Part shown: positions 20,179-29,960 of the stretch, one piece after another | Position numbering within the stretch: the stretch's first letter is position 1 | Layout of the letters: each line of letters starts with the position of its first letter | From: Ruminococcus sp. YRD2003 | GTDB lineage: Bacteria > Bacillota > Clostridia > Oscillospirales > Ruminococcaceae | DNA: 64,000 bases | NCBI GenBank assembly: GCA_900109435.1 | Contig: FNZT01000003.1 | Span: forward strand, 372,001-436,000 | Direction of reading: 5' to 3' | Notes under the pieces: generated by a model | Seen by the model: the letters and a program-made list of their open reading frames with translations, nothing else | What the model was told of the DNA's origin: nothing | Databases searched by the model: none | Position numbers and translations under genes: made by a program

Positions 20179-20200
20179 TCAGAGAAGTATGAATATTAGA

Positions 20201-22126
20201 TTATGTCTTATAGGATTCGGGAAGCTCTGATATCTGTCCTGCGTCCAGTTTCTGGATAGACAGCGCGTCCTTGGCAGTTATACCGTCGCCGTTGCCGCAG
20301 ACATCAGCGTTAGCCTCTCCCTCGGGCTTCAAGGCATATTTATCCTTATTGGCGATGCTCTGCAATATTGCAACAGCGTCTGCAACGCTTACCTTTTTGT
20401 CAAGGTTTGCGTCTCCCCACAATTGTTCGCCGCTCACAGCCGTTGTAACGGTCTGCTTGGTCGTGGAAGTGGTAACAGCAGAGGAAGTAGCGGTCGTAGT
20501 CTTTGCTGTTGTCGCAGTCGGACGTGTACCGCCCTCATCAGCCATAGGGTAGGTCTTGAGGTCGGGAAGCTCGTCGAGCGTGATACAGTATTCGCTGTTG
20601 TATATCTCTATGAGATTATCAACGGGATTGTTCTGTTCGCTTGTGAGGTAGTTCATATACCATGGGCAGAAATAGAGCCATGCTGCCCTGTCATTGACAA
20701 GATTATCGAGAGAAGGTATCGAGTCGTTCTCGGTCATAGCGACCATTTTCTGACCGTCAGTACCCTGTACGAGGCTGTAGAAGGTAGAAGCAATCGAGCT
20801 GAGATTCGGCTGACCGTCCATAGCGTTGTACTTGTCATAGCCTACAATATCAACTACGTCGTCGCCCGGATACCAGTCAGCGGCGGCAGGAGATGTCGAG
20901 CCTGTCCACTCCCAGATGAGATTGTCGAGACCGTACTCATTGGTGAGCTTGTCATAGAGCAGACGGTAGAGCTGCTTGCAGGGCTCGGGGCCTTCGGCTC
21001 CCCACCAGAACCATGCTCCCTCAGCCTCGTGGAGAGGTCTCCACAATATCGGGACGTCGGCTTCCTGAAGCTTTTTGAGCTCACCCGCAATTAGGTCAAT
21101 ATCCGCAAGGAGCTTCTTGTTCTCCCATGTGCCTTCCTCGAGAGCACGTGATATGCTGAATGTGGTATAGGGCGTGTTGCCAGTGGATTTAACATAGAAT
21201 GCGATTCCACCCTCGGTGCAATCCTCGTCCGAGGGAACGTTCCAGTGCCAAGTCACCGTCGCGATGCCGTGGTACTTGTTTACCCACTCTATACAGCGCT
21301 CGGGAGCGTGGTCGCGCCAGTCCATCGAAGTATTATACGCGAGAAAGTCGATACCGCGTATAGCGGGCTGCTTGCCTGTCTGCTCCTTTATGTATTGAAA
21401 TTCAGCCTCATTGTCCTTTATGAAAACATCGGGACTGTTCCAGCTGTTGTAGTTGTGCTCTCCGCAGTATTCCTGCTGACCTGCGATGATGTGGCTTCCG
21501 TACTGGTCAAGAAGGTAGCTGTACAGCCGCTTTGCGGAGTCTGAAGCGTTGGGGTTGCTGAGCTGCTTCGTGGGTGAGAGGTTGGCTATCTTCTCATCTG
21601 CGGGTTTAAGAGTAAGGTAGTCAAAAAAAGTGTAGCCCCAGTATGCTTTAAGCTCGATAATGTTCTTGCCCTTTTTTAAGTTGACAAGTCCTCCCGATGT
21701 CTCCTTAAATGACATCGTATAAGGAAAGGTGACCTCACCCTGATTCGAGCCGTTGACGTTGAGGTACTGCACCTTTTTGCGAGGGTCGCCAGGCTCGCAG
21801 TAGGATATCGTCATCTCGTACAGCCCTGCCTCGGGAACATCGACCTCCATCTGCAAAGATGTGCCTTTTTGGTCGAGGTAAGCGAATCCTTTGCCCGAGA
21901 ATCCGTCAAGATCAAGACCTTCGGGGAAGTCGTCATAGTTTACGCCTTCTGTTCCGTTAGTGTAAAGCTTTGCGCCTTCTGCCTTTGCCTCCTCAAATTC
22001 ATACTTCATATTGTCCTCCGCAACGGCTTGTGTGAACATTTTCATAGGAGCAATGATCTCCCCCGAGAAAGTGACTGCAACAGCAAGCAATGCCGCTGCT
22101 GTCTTCTTAAATGATAATAAACTCAT
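20201..22126 (-). CDS. GH26 beta-mannanase with CBM35-like module and dockerin
   Basis: Secreted cellulosomal enzyme of 641 aa, predicted to cut beta-1,4-mannan. After the signal peptide (1-36) a CBM35-like domain runs from about 40 to 175 (YEFEEAKAEGAKLY start, KGKNIIELKAYWG end). The GH26 domain is at about 185-520: acid/base in WRPLHEAEG (Glu about 367) and nucleophile in AMTENDS (Glu about 466), plus IIAGQQEY and WHWNVPSDEDCTEGG. A Thr-rich linker leads to a C-terminal dockerin (GDANLDKKVSVADAVAILQ and GDGITAKDALSIQKL). Monocistronic with its own promoter and terminator, immediately upstream of an ECF sigma operon. Confidence 0.93.
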   Translation of the reverse strand: MSLLSFKKTAAALLAVAVTFSGEIIAPMKMFTQAVAEDNMKYEFEEAKAEGAKLYTNGTEGVNYDDFPEGLDLDGFSGKGFAYLDQKGTSLQMEVDVPEAGLYEMTISYCEPGDPRKKVQYLNVNGSNQGEVTFPYTMSFKETSGGLVNLKKGKNIIELKAYWGYTFFDYLTLKPADEKIANLSPTKQLSNPNASDSAKRLYSYLLDQYGSHIIAGQQEYCGEHNYNSWNSPDVFIKDNEAEFQYIKEQTGKQPAIRGIDFLAYNTSMDWRDHAPERCIEWVNKYHGIATVTWHWNVPSDEDCTEGGIAFYVKSTGNTPYTTFSISRALEEGTWENKKLLADIDLIAGELKKLQEADVPILWRPLHEAEGAWFWWGAEGPEPCKQLYRLLYDKLTNEYGLDNLIWEWTGSTSPAAADWYPGDDVVDIVGYDKYNAMDGQPNLSSIASTFYSLVQGTDGQKMVAMTENDSIPSLDNLVNDRAAWLYFCPWYMNYLTSEQNNPVDNLIEIYNSEYCITLDELPDLKTYPMADEGGTRPTATTAKTTTATSSAVTTSTTKQTVTTAVSGEQLWGDANLDKKVSVADAVAILQSIANKDKYALKPEGEANADVCGNGDGITAKDALSIQKLDAGQISELPESYKT

Positions 22127-22160
22127 AATTACAGCCTCCTTAAATTAAGAGTATGCTATA

Positions 22161-22189
22161 ATCATAGTTTAACATAGCTGTTACGTCAA
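22161..22189 (-). promoter_or_regulatory. Promoter of the GH26 gene
   Basis: Minus-strand TTGACG (22184-22189) and TATGAT (22161-22166), spacer 17, about 35 nt before the start. Confidence 0.65.
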
Positions 22190-22256
22190 GTCAAGTAGAT
22201 TCGGTTGAAAAGTGATTTGAGAAAATAAACTGGTAATTTAGCTAAACGCCAAAAGT

Positions 22257-22282
22257 AAACCGCCTTTTGTATAAGGCGGTTT
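22257..22282 (-). terminator. Hairpin after carB
   Basis: AAACCGCCTT pairs with AAGGCGGTTT around a 6-nt loop, 23 nt beyond the carB stop. The T-run on the minus strand is short, so termination strength is uncertain. Confidence 0.6.
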
Positions 22283-22304
22283 GCAGTTGTTAAGTATATT
22301 ACTG

Positions 22305-25300
22305 TTATATCTTTGTGATGTCTACAAGTTCGACATCGTTTATGGTCCTGCCCGATTCGAGCACCTTCGCAAGCGATTTTGCTGTATCTATCGCTGTCAG
22401 ACTGCATATCGAGCGCTCAATGGACTTGCGTCTCATCTTGACACTGTCACGCTCGGGAAGTCTGCCCTTCGCAGAGGTCGAGATAACATAGTGTATCTTG
22501 CCGCTTTCGAGCAGTGTCACGACATTCGGCTCGCCTTCCGATATCTTACGTACAAGATGCGAAGCTATCATGTTTCTGGTCAGCACGCTCTGGGTGCCTG
22601 AGGTCGCGTACAGCTCGAAGCCCATACGCTCAAACTTGTCCGCTATGGGCAGTATCTCGCGCTTGTCCGAATCACGGACGGAGATGAGCACTCCACCCTC
22701 ACGCTTGAGGTCGAAGCCAGCCGCGATAAGTCCCTTCAGAAGGGCATCCTCGAGGTTTCTGCCGATACCGAGGCACTCTCCCGTTGACTTCATCTCGGGT
22801 CCGAGCATTGTATCAACGTCTGTGAGCTTCTCAAAGCTGAATACCGGCACCTTTACGGCTACGTAGTCGCCTGCGGGGTAGAGTCCGCTCTCGTAGCCCA
22901 TATCCTTGAGTTTTGCGCCGAACATTATCTTCGTCGCGATGTCGACCATCGGAATGCCTGTTACCTTGCTGATATAGGGAACCGTTCTCGACGAACGCGG
23001 ATTGACCTCTATGACGAATACCTCGTGGTTGTATACTACATACTGGATATTCACAAGTCCGATGACATTGAGCTCCTTCGCGAGCTTGCGGGTGTACTCG
23101 ACGATTATGCGCTTGATGCGGTCTGAGAGGTGCTGTGCAGGATATATCGAGATAGAATCGCCCGAGTGGACGCCCGCACGCTCGATATGCTCCATAATGC
23201 CCGGGATAAGGAAGTCCTCGCCGTCGCAGATAGCGTCGACCTCGACCTCCGTTCCCATCATGTACTTGTCGATGAGGACGGGATTATCGATGTTGTGGCT
23301 CATGATAATGCCCATGTACTCCTTGACGTCGGCGTCGGAGTGAGCGATTATCATATTCTGTCCGCCGAGTACATATGACGGACGGAGCAGTACGGGGTAA
23401 CCGAGCTGATTTGCCGCCACAAGCGCCTCTTCCGTATTCATAACGGTGTGCCCCGCAGGACGCGGTATTCCACATTTTTCAAGCACTTCGTCGAAGCGCT
23501 CTCTGTCCTCTGCGGCATCTATCATATCAGCGGAAGTGCCGAGAATATTCACGCCCATATCCGAAAGATGACGAGTGAGCTTGATAGCAGTCTGTCCGCC
23601 GAACTGCACTACTACGCCATACGGCTTCTCTGTCTCGATTATAGCCTCGACATCCTCTTTGGTGAGCGGGTCGAAGTAGAGGCGGTCGCCTGTATCGAAG
23701 TCGGTGGAAACGGTCTCGGGGTTGTTATTGCAGATAACTGCCTCGTAGCCGAGCTCTTTGAGCGTCCATACGCAGTGGACCGAGCAGTAGTCGAACTCGA
23801 TACCCTGACCGATACGTATCGGTCCCGAGCCGAAAACGATGACCTTTTTCTTGCCCGTGTCGGTGCGCTCGATAAACTGCTTCGCCTCGTTCTCCTCATC
23901 GAACGTAGAGTAGAAGTACGGCGTTTCAGCCTTGAACTCGCCCGCGCAGGTATCGACCATCTTGAACACAGCTCTGCGGCGCTTGGGGCACTTCTGTCCC
24001 GAGAGGCGCTCGATAGTGCTGTCAAGGTAGCCGTACTGCTTGGCTGTATCGTACTTTTCCTCGGTGAGCTCACCCTCAGCGAGCCATTTTTCGAGCTCTG
24101 CAAGGTTGAGGAGCTTATAGAGGAACCAGTTGTCTATCATGGTTATCTCGTGTATCTCTTCGGGGGTGATACCGCGCTTCAGAGCTTCAAATACGCAGAA
24201 CGAGCGCTCGTCGTCCACATCATGGAGCTTTGCTCTTACCTCGTCATCAGTCAGCTTGGTGAACTTCTTCATAGTCATGGTATCGAGTCCGAGCTCTATC
24301 GAGCGGACAGCCTTCATCATAGCCTGCTCGAAGCTCGTACCGATAGCCATGACCTCGCCAGTAGCCTTCATCTGAGTGCCGAGCGTGCGCTTTGCATATA
24401 CGAATTTATCAAATGCCCATTTCGGGAACTTAATTACAACGTAGTCGAGCGCAGGTTCAAAGCATGCGTAGGTCTTGCCCGTGACCTGATTGATTATCTC
24501 GTCGAGCGTGTAGCCTATCGCTATCTTTGCCGCAGTCTTGGCTATCGGGTAGCCCGTCGCCTTGGATGCGAGCGCTGATGAACGCGATACACGCGGGTTT
24601 ACTTCGATAACTGCATATTTGAAGCTTGTAGGATGAAGCGCGAACTGACAGTTGCAGCCGCCCTCGACTTTAAGCTCCTTGATTATGTTTATGGCAGCGG
24701 TACGGAGCATCTGGTATTCGCGGTCGCTGAGCGTTACAGCAGGAGCGATAACGATGCTGTCTCCCGTGTGGACACCTACGGGGTCGAAGTTCTCCATAGA
24801 GCAGACAGTGATAACGTTTCCCTTGGCATCTCTGATGACCTCGAACTCTATCTCCTTCCAGCCGCTTATGCACTTCTCGACAAGTATCTGCGTGATAGGA
24901 GAAAGACGAAGTCCGTTGGTAGCTATCTCGTGGAGCTCCTCCTCGTTCTGGGCGATACCGCCGCCTGTTCCTCCGAGAGTGAACGCGGGACGAACGATAA
25001 CAGGGTAATCTATGACCTTAGCGAAGTCAAGCGCATCCTCTACGGTCTCAACGACCTTAGACGGGATACACGGCTCGCCTATCTTTTCCATTGTGTCCTT
25101 GAAAGCCTGTCTGTCCTCTGCCTTGTGGATAGTCTCAGGGTCGGCTCCGAGGAGCTTTACTCCGTGCGATTCAAGGAAGCCTTCCTCCGCGAGCTGCATC
25201 GACAGCGTCAGACCAGTCTGACCGCCGAGGGTCGACAGCAGACTGTCGGGCTTTTCCATTTCGATTATGCGCTTGACTACATCAAGTGTCAGCGGCTCTA

Positions 25301-25496
25301 TATAGACCTTGTCAGCCATTGCCTTGTCGGTCATTATCGTGGCGGGGTTGGAGTTGACGAGTATTACTTCAAGTCCCTCCTGCTTGAGCGCGCGGCAAGC
25401 CTGTGTGCCCGCATAGTCGAACTCGGCTGCCTGTCCGATAACGATAGGACCCGAACCGATAACGAGTACTTTCTTTATATCACTTCTCAGCGGCAT
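22305..25496 (-). CDS. carB: Carbamoyl-phosphate synthase large subunit
   Basis: Synthesises carbamoyl phosphate from bicarbonate, ammonia (from CarA) and two ATP. At 1063 aa it has full length: two tandem ATP-grasp halves with the matching openings VLVIGSGPIVIGQAAEFDYAG and VIVFGSGPIRIGQGIEFDYCS, and a C-terminal MGS-like allosteric domain. It lies 1 base after carA and is the last gene of the pyr operon. Confidence 0.97.
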   Translation of the reverse strand: MPLRSDIKKVLVIGSGPIVIGQAAEFDYAGTQACRALKQEGLEVILVNSNPATIMTDKAMADKVYIEPLTLDVVKRIIEMEKPDSLLSTLGGQTGLTLSMQLAEEGFLESHGVKLLGADPETIHKAEDRQAFKDTMEKIGEPCIPSKVVETVEDALDFAKVIDYPVIVRPAFTLGGTGGGIAQNEEELHEIATNGLRLSPITQILVEKCISGWKEIEFEVIRDAKGNVITVCSMENFDPVGVHTGDSIVIAPAVTLSDREYQMLRTAAINIIKELKVEGGCNCQFALHPTSFKYAVIEVNPRVSRSSALASKATGYPIAKTAAKIAIGYTLDEIINQVTGKTYACFEPALDYVVIKFPKWAFDKFVYAKRTLGTQMKATGEVMAIGTSFEQAMMKAVRSIELGLDTMTMKKFTKLTDDEVRAKLHDVDDERSFCVFEALKRGITPEEIHEITMIDNWFLYKLLNLAELEKWLAEGELTEEKYDTAKQYGYLDSTIERLSGQKCPKRRRAVFKMVDTCAGEFKAETPYFYSTFDEENEAKQFIERTDTGKKKVIVFGSGPIRIGQGIEFDYCSVHCVWTLKELGYEAVICNNNPETVSTDFDTGDRLYFDPLTKEDVEAIIETEKPYGVVVQFGGQTAIKLTRHLSDMGVNILGTSADMIDAAEDRERFDEVLEKCGIPRPAGHTVMNTEEALVAANQLGYPVLLRPSYVLGGQNMIIAHSDADVKEYMGIIMSHNIDNPVLIDKYMMGTEVEVDAICDGEDFLIPGIMEHIERAGVHSGDSISIYPAQHLSDRIKRIIVEYTRKLAKELNVIGLVNIQYVVYNHEVFVIEVNPRSSRTVPYISKVTGIPMVDIATKIMFGAKLKDMGYESGLYPAGDYVAVKVPVFSFEKLTDVDTMLGPEMKSTGECLGIGRNLEDALLKGLIAAGFDLKREGGVLISVRDSDKREILPIADKFERMGFELYATSGTQSVLTRNMIASHLVRKISEGEPNVVTLLESGKIHYVISTSAKGRLPERDSVKMRRKSIERSICSLTAIDTAKSLAKVLESGRTINDVELVDITKI

Positions 25497-25497
25497 T

Positions 25498-26601
25498 TCA
25501 CTTACCCTCCTTCATAGTCTCAACGAAATCGTCGAACAAGTACGCAGTATCAAGCGGTCCGCCGTGGGCTTCGGGATGGAACTGCACCGTTCTTGCGTTT
25601 ACGGAGGTATAATGTATGCCCTCGCAAGTCTTGTCGTTTGCGTTTATGTGTGATACTCTGCCGACCGACGGAGCAATGCTGTCACCGATAACAGCGTAGC
25701 CATGGTTCTGGCTGGTAACGTAGGTCAGACCGCTCTCAAGGTCGATAACAGGCTGATTGGCTCCGCGGTGACCGTATTTGAGCTTCTCGGTCTTTCCGCC
25801 GTTGGCAAGAGCCATGAGCTGATGTCCGAGACAGATACCGAATATCGGTATGCCGAGCTTCTGTATCTCACGTATATTTGCGATTATCTCAACATTTTCA
25901 GCGGGGTCTCCAGGACCGTTCGAGAACATGATGCCGTCGGGAGCGAGTGATTTCACCTGCTCCGCAGTCGTATAAGCGGGAACTACGATGACCTCGCAGC
26001 CGCGCTTTACAAGCTCGCGGCGGATATTTCTCTTGTATCCGAAATCGAACAGCACGACACGGCACTTCTTCTCCTCGGGCTCATAGGTGAGTGTCTCGGT
26101 ATTAGTAACGCTCCTGACTGCGTCGCGTACAGCAAACGCCTTCACCTGAGCAAGGAGCTCGTCCTTCTTGTCGTATACGTTCTCGGTAGTGATGACGCCG
26201 TTCATAACTCCAGCCTCGCGGATAACACGGGTAAGGCTTCGCGTATCTATGCCATGGATACCGATGATGTTGTGCTCGGTAAGGAAGTCGTTGATGTTGC
26301 CCTCACAGCGGAAATTCGACGGAGCATTGCACCACTCGCGCACTATGTATCCGCTGACATATGACTTCGCTGACTCGCTGTCCTCGGAGTTTACTCCGTA
26401 GTTGCCGATAAGCGGGAAAGTCTGAGTAACTATCTGTCCGTAGTAGCTGGGGTCGGTGAGCGTTTCCTGATAGCCTGTCAGCCCCGTCGTGAAAACGACC
26501 TCGCCGATGACAGTACCCTTCGCACCGAAGCTCCTGCCTTCAAATACCTGACCGTTTGCAAGCATCAGGTAGGCTTTTTCGCTCATGTTGAATAAAGACA
26601 T
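25498..26601 (-). CDS. carA: Carbamoyl-phosphate synthase small subunit
   Basis: Glutamine amidotransferase subunit, 367 aa. The N-terminal CPSase_sm domain (GQVFEGRSFGAKG, EVVFTTGLTGYQETLTDPSY) is followed by a class I GATase domain with catalytic Cys in GICLGHQLMALA and the His/Glu pair in FHPEAHGGP. The RBS AAAGGA is 8 nt upstream of the ATG. Placed between pyrF and carB. Confidence 0.97.
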   Translation of the reverse strand: MSLFNMSEKAYLMLANGQVFEGRSFGAKGTVIGEVVFTTGLTGYQETLTDPSYYGQIVTQTFPLIGNYGVNSEDSESAKSYVSGYIVREWCNAPSNFRCEGNINDFLTEHNIIGIHGIDTRSLTRVIREAGVMNGVITTENVYDKKDELLAQVKAFAVRDAVRSVTNTETLTYEPEEKKCRVVLFDFGYKRNIRRELVKRGCEVIVVPAYTTAEQVKSLAPDGIMFSNGPGDPAENVEIIANIREIQKLGIPIFGICLGHQLMALANGGKTEKLKYGHRGANQPVIDLESGLTYVTSQNHGYAVIGDSIAPSVGRVSHINANDKTCEGIHYTSVNARTVQFHPEAHGGPLDTAYLFDDFVETMKEGK

Positions 26602-26683
26602 GGGATCATTCCTTTCGCAATATTCGTGGATTTATTCTATGTCAGCCTCACGCCATTGTGAGGCGACAGCATAAACTTGATTC

Positions 26684-27610
26684 TTACTTGAGGCTGATAT
26701 ACCGACAGATATCGTCTCTCATTCGGATGACCTCGCGGCGGGCTGCCTTTGCAAAGTCTCGCTCGTCGCAGCCCTCCTTCTTGTATGCGCACATTACAGC
26801 GCGTGAGGAGTTGACGATCGCTCCGAGACCGTCCTTGTCAAATCCGCCCTTCAGACCTTCGGCTCCGCCGCCCTGAGCACCGTAGCCCGGGACAAGGAAC
26901 ATCGTGTGTGGAAGTCTCTGACGAAGCTCTGTGAGCATCTCGGGATATGTGGCTCCAACAACAGCTCCGACATCTGAGTAACCATACCTGCCGACTGCCT
27001 CACTGCCCCATTTCTCGCACATATCGCCCATTGCCTCATATATCGTGCGACCGTCTGCGAGCTTCATATCCTGTAATTCGCCGCTTGACGGGTTCGATGT
27101 CTTTACAAGGACGAATATGCCCTTGTCACGCTGACGGCACACATTGAGGAGCGGAGTGATACCGTCACTGCCGAGGTAACCGTTGACGGTAAGAGCGTCT
27201 GCGCCGAATGCTTCGAGCTCATTCTCTCCGACAGCGGTAACGCCGAGGTGAGCATTTGTGTAAGCTTCCATAGTTGCGCCGATGTCGTTGCGCTTGCCGT
27301 CTGTCATAACGAACATACCGTTGAGCTTGGCGTAACGAATCGTTTTCTCGAGAGTTCGTATGCCGTAGTGACCGTACATCTCATAGTATGCAGCCTGCGG
27401 CTTTATGGCAGGGACGATATCGTGTATCTCGTCGATGATAGCCTGATTGAAGTCATATATTGCCTTTGCCGCTGCCTTGAGAGTCCAGCCGTCCTTGTCG
27501 AGATAGCGGCGCTGAATGTACTCGGGCACATATTCGAGCTTGGGGTCGAGACCTACAACCGTAGGATTTTTCAGTTCAATGATTCTGTCGATAAGTCTGT
27601 CAAATGACAT
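26684..27610 (-). CDS. pyrF: Orotidine-5'-phosphate decarboxylase (type 2)
   Basis: Final step of UMP synthesis. The 308-aa length and the pattern VVGLDPKLEY, MTDGKRNDIG and LVPGYGAQGGG identify the longer, mycobacterial-type OMP decarboxylase. It lies between pyrC and carA in the same direction; the 45-nt gap to pyrC and 82-nt gap to carA contain no obvious terminator, so it is read as one operon. Confidence 0.95.
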   Translation of the reverse strand: MSFDRLIDRIIELKNPTVVGLDPKLEYVPEYIQRRYLDKDGWTLKAAAKAIYDFNQAIIDEIHDIVPAIKPQAAYYEMYGHYGIRTLEKTIRYAKLNGMFVMTDGKRNDIGATMEAYTNAHLGVTAVGENELEAFGADALTVNGYLGSDGITPLLNVCRQRDKGIFVLVKTSNPSSGELQDMKLADGRTIYEAMGDMCEKWGSEAVGRYGYSDVGAVVGATYPEMLTELRQRLPHTMFLVPGYGAQGGGAEGLKGGFDKDGLGAIVNSSRAVMCAYKKEGCDERDFAKAARREVIRMRDDICRYISLK

Positions 27611-27655
27611 ATTCTTTACCTCCGTTTTTTTTTTTAGCGGACTGTGTGTCCGAGT

Positions 27656-28924
27656 TTATCTTGCGTCATAGCGGATAACGCCCTTGGATATCGTGACGAG
27701 GGGCTTGCCCGTGAGCGTCATGCCCTTGAATACGGTATTGTGAGACTTCGAGCGGAGCTTTTCGGGCTCGACAGTCCACTTCCTGTTGATGTCGGCAATG
27801 ACAAGGTCTGCGGTCTTGCCGACCTGTATCGCGGGGATCTCGAGGCCGAGTATGCGTCTCGGATTCACGCACATCAGCTCCACGACCATGTTGAGGCTGA
27901 TCTCACCCGTATGATAAAGAGCGGTGAGCGTAGCCGCAAGCGATGTTTCAAGTCCGACAACACCATTGGGCGCCTTCTCAAAATCAGCCTTTTCATTTGC
28001 AGCGTGCGGAGCGTGGTCAGTGATTATACAATCTATGGTGCCGTCCTTTATGGCGGCGATGATAGCCTTCACGTCCTCGGGAGTGCGCAGAGGCGGGTTC
28101 ATTCTGTAATCCGCATCACGCTTTTCGAGAAGCTTGTCCGTGAGCATGAAATAGTGCGGAGCTGTCTCACACGTCACCTTTATGCCGCGAGACTTCGCAA
28201 ATCTGATGATAGCAGCACTTCCTTCAGTGGAAACGTGACAGATATGTATACGTGCATCGACCGAAGAAGCAAGTATTATCTCACGAGCGGTGATGTAGTC
28301 CTCGGAAGCTCTGTCCATGCCCTTGACACCGAGCTTTGCTGAGGTCTCGCCCTTGTTCATGATACCGCCGCGGATAATGTCCAAGTCCTCGCAGTGCGAT
28401 GCTACAAGAAGTCCGTTTGTGTTAGACAGCTCGAGCGCTTCTCTCATCTGCTCGGCATTCTTGACGGGCTTGCCGTCGTCCGAAATACATATACAGCCTG
28501 CCGCTTTGAGGGCTTCGTAGTCGCAGAGGCCCTCTCCGTTCATTTTTCCCGTGATACAGCCGACAGGGTAAACGTCTACTCCCGTTCCCTCAGCCTTGTT
28601 GATTATGTAGCGTATGACCTCGGGATCATCGCACGGCGGGTTTGTATTCGGCATTGCGAGCACTCCCGTAACGCCTCCCGCAAGAGCAGCGCCGCAGCCT
28701 GTGATTATATCCTCTTTATGCGTAAATCCCGGGTCGCGAAGGTGTACGTGCATATCGAACAGTGAGGGCATTAGGACGAGGTCGGTACCGTCGATTTTAT
28801 TCTCAGCACCGTCGCGGATATTATTCGCGACCTCTGCTATCTTACCGTCCGTGATAAGAACATCTGTAATGAAGTCGTTCTTTGCGTCTACCGCGCGAAT
28901 ATTCTTGATTATCAGTGATGACAT
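27656..28924 (-). CDS. pyrC: Dihydroorotase
   Basis: Cyclises carbamoyl-aspartate to dihydroorotate. The 422-aa amidohydrolase has the metal-binding DMHVHLRDPGFTHKEDI, later metal His residues in HCED and HICHVST, and the catalytic Asp segment CIITDHAPH. It belongs to the class I (multifunctional-like) dihydroorotases common in Firmicutes. The start is placed at ATG 28924 because AAGGAGGAACTA directly precedes it; the open frame upstream reads into the pyrR gap and lacks an RBS. Confidence 0.96.
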   Translation of the reverse strand: MSSLIIKNIRAVDAKNDFITDVLITDGKIAEVANNIRDGAENKIDGTDLVLMPSLFDMHVHLRDPGFTHKEDIITGCGAALAGGVTGVLAMPNTNPPCDDPEVIRYIINKAEGTGVDVYPVGCITGKMNGEGLCDYEALKAAGCICISDDGKPVKNAEQMREALELSNTNGLLVASHCEDLDIIRGGIMNKGETSAKLGVKGMDRASEDYITAREIILASSVDARIHICHVSTEGSAAIIRFAKSRGIKVTCETAPHYFMLTDKLLEKRDADYRMNPPLRTPEDVKAIIAAIKDGTIDCIITDHAPHAANEKADFEKAPNGVVGLETSLAATLTALYHTGEISLNMVVELMCVNPRRILGLEIPAIQVGKTADLVIADINRKWTVEPEKLRSKSHNTVFKGMTLTGKPLVTISKGVIRYDAR

Positions 28925-28943
28925 TAGTTCCTCCTTTGCAGAT

Positions 28944-29468
28944 TCAGCCGTATATAGCCACGGAATCACAGCCGTCAAGCTCCGTGACCGATACCTTTAC
29001 CTTTTCACTGTGTGAGGTCGGCAGATTCTTGCCAACATAATCGGGACGTATCGGGAGCTCACGGTGTCCCCTGTCTATGAGTACAGCAAGCTGTATCGAA
29101 CGGGGTCTGCCGCGTTTGATTATCGCGTCTATAGCGGCGCGGACGCTCCTGCCCGTGAATATGACATCATCGACGATGATGACATTCTTGTCGGTCACGG
29201 AAAAAGGTATATCCGTAGCCTCGTCGCCTGTAGTCTCGGAAACATCGTCCCTGTACGGAGTAATGTCAAGAGTTCCGAACGGTACATCGGCGTGCTCGAG
29301 CTCTCCGAGTTTATCGGCAATGCGCCTTCCGATGGGAGCTCCGCGAGATATTATACCAACGACGCAGATGTTCTCGACACCCTTGTTGCGCTCGATTATC
29401 TCGTAGGATATACGCGCGACGGCACGGCTTACTGCCGCATCGTCCATAATAACGTGCTTTTTCTCCAT
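28944..29468 (-). CDS. pyrR: PyrR bifunctional pyrimidine regulator / uracil phosphoribosyltransferase
   Basis: RNA-binding attenuation protein that senses UMP/PRPP state, with UPRTase activity. The 174-aa protein has the PRPP loop VIIVDDVIFTGRS and the N-terminal MDDAAVSRAVARISYEI typical of PyrR. It is the first gene of pyrR-pyrC-pyrF-carA-carB. A terminator-like hairpin lies directly in front of its ribosome binding site, fitting attenuation control. Confidence 0.95.
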   Translation of the reverse strand: MEKKHVIMDDAAVSRAVARISYEIIERNKGVENICVVGIISRGAPIGRRIADKLGELEHADVPFGTLDITPYRDDVSETTGDEATDIPFSVTDKNVIIVDDVIFTGRSVRAAIDAIIKRGRPRSIQLAVLIDRGHRELPIRPDYVGKNLPTSHSEKVKVSVTELDGCDSVAIYG

Positions 29469-29484
29469 AGCCTGCTCCTTTCAC

Positions 29485-29517
29485 AAAAAAATGCCCGTCT
29501 GAACTGACAGACGGGCA
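29485..29517 (-). promoter_or_regulatory. Attenuator-like terminator in the pyr leader
   Basis: On the minus strand TGCCCGTCTG pairs with CAGACGGGCA (10 bp, 6-nt loop) and is followed by seven T, only about 10 nt before the pyrR RBS. A candidate promoter lies near 29544-29572 (TTGACA present, -10 imperfect). A competing antiterminator stem is not obvious. Confidence 0.75.
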
Positions 29518-29675
29518 CACTTACAGCTATAGCTATGACATAGTTATAATATTAAGCAACACGCCTTGTCAACCTCTCAGGATCGAATTAAAGGGTAGTA
29601 GTTTTCAACATTAATGATTATAACATATCCTCGCTTCTTTGTAAAGGGGGAAAGCGAAAATACGGAAATTTCTCA

Positions 29676-29957
29676 TTATCTTCCTTTTGCCGCCTTTTTT
29701 GCGAGCTTTTTAGCTTTTTTCTTCTCTTTTTTATTCTTCTTTTTCGTCGCCTTGTCAAAAAATTTCTTTCCGAAGAAGAGTTTTATAGCAATTGCGACCA
29801 CTCCGATAAGCACCTGTATAATGATTGTTATGAGCGCAGTCTTGTCGTCGGCGTTTTTCTCGGGAGGAGTATGCTGTTCTGCGAGACTGCCTTTTCCGGC
29901 TACAGTTTCATTTCCGAAACCGAACGAAACTTTTTTAAAGTCCTTCTGATATTTCAT
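29676..29957 (-). CDS. Small membrane protein with Lys-rich tail
   Basis: A 93-aa protein with one membrane helix (ALITIIIQVLIGVVAIAIKLFF, about residues 41-62) and a very basic C-terminal tail of alternating Lys/Ala (FFDKATKKKNKKEKKKAKK onward). The RBS AAAGGAGG lies inside the last codons of trmB, so translation is probably coupled. No family recognised; the tail could contact nucleic acid or the membrane surface. Confidence 0.75.
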   Translation of the reverse strand: MKYQKDFKKVSFGFGNETVAGKGSLAEQHTPPEKNADDKTALITIIIQVLIGVVAIAIKLFFGKKFFDKATKKKNKKEKKKAKKLAKKAAKGR

Positions 29958-29960
29958 ACA

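Noticed and set aside
23448..24578. 376-codon plus-strand open frame opposite carB
   Set aside because: It is the antisense of a fully convincing carB; no RBS and Leu/Glu/Arg-rich composition typical of a shadow frame.
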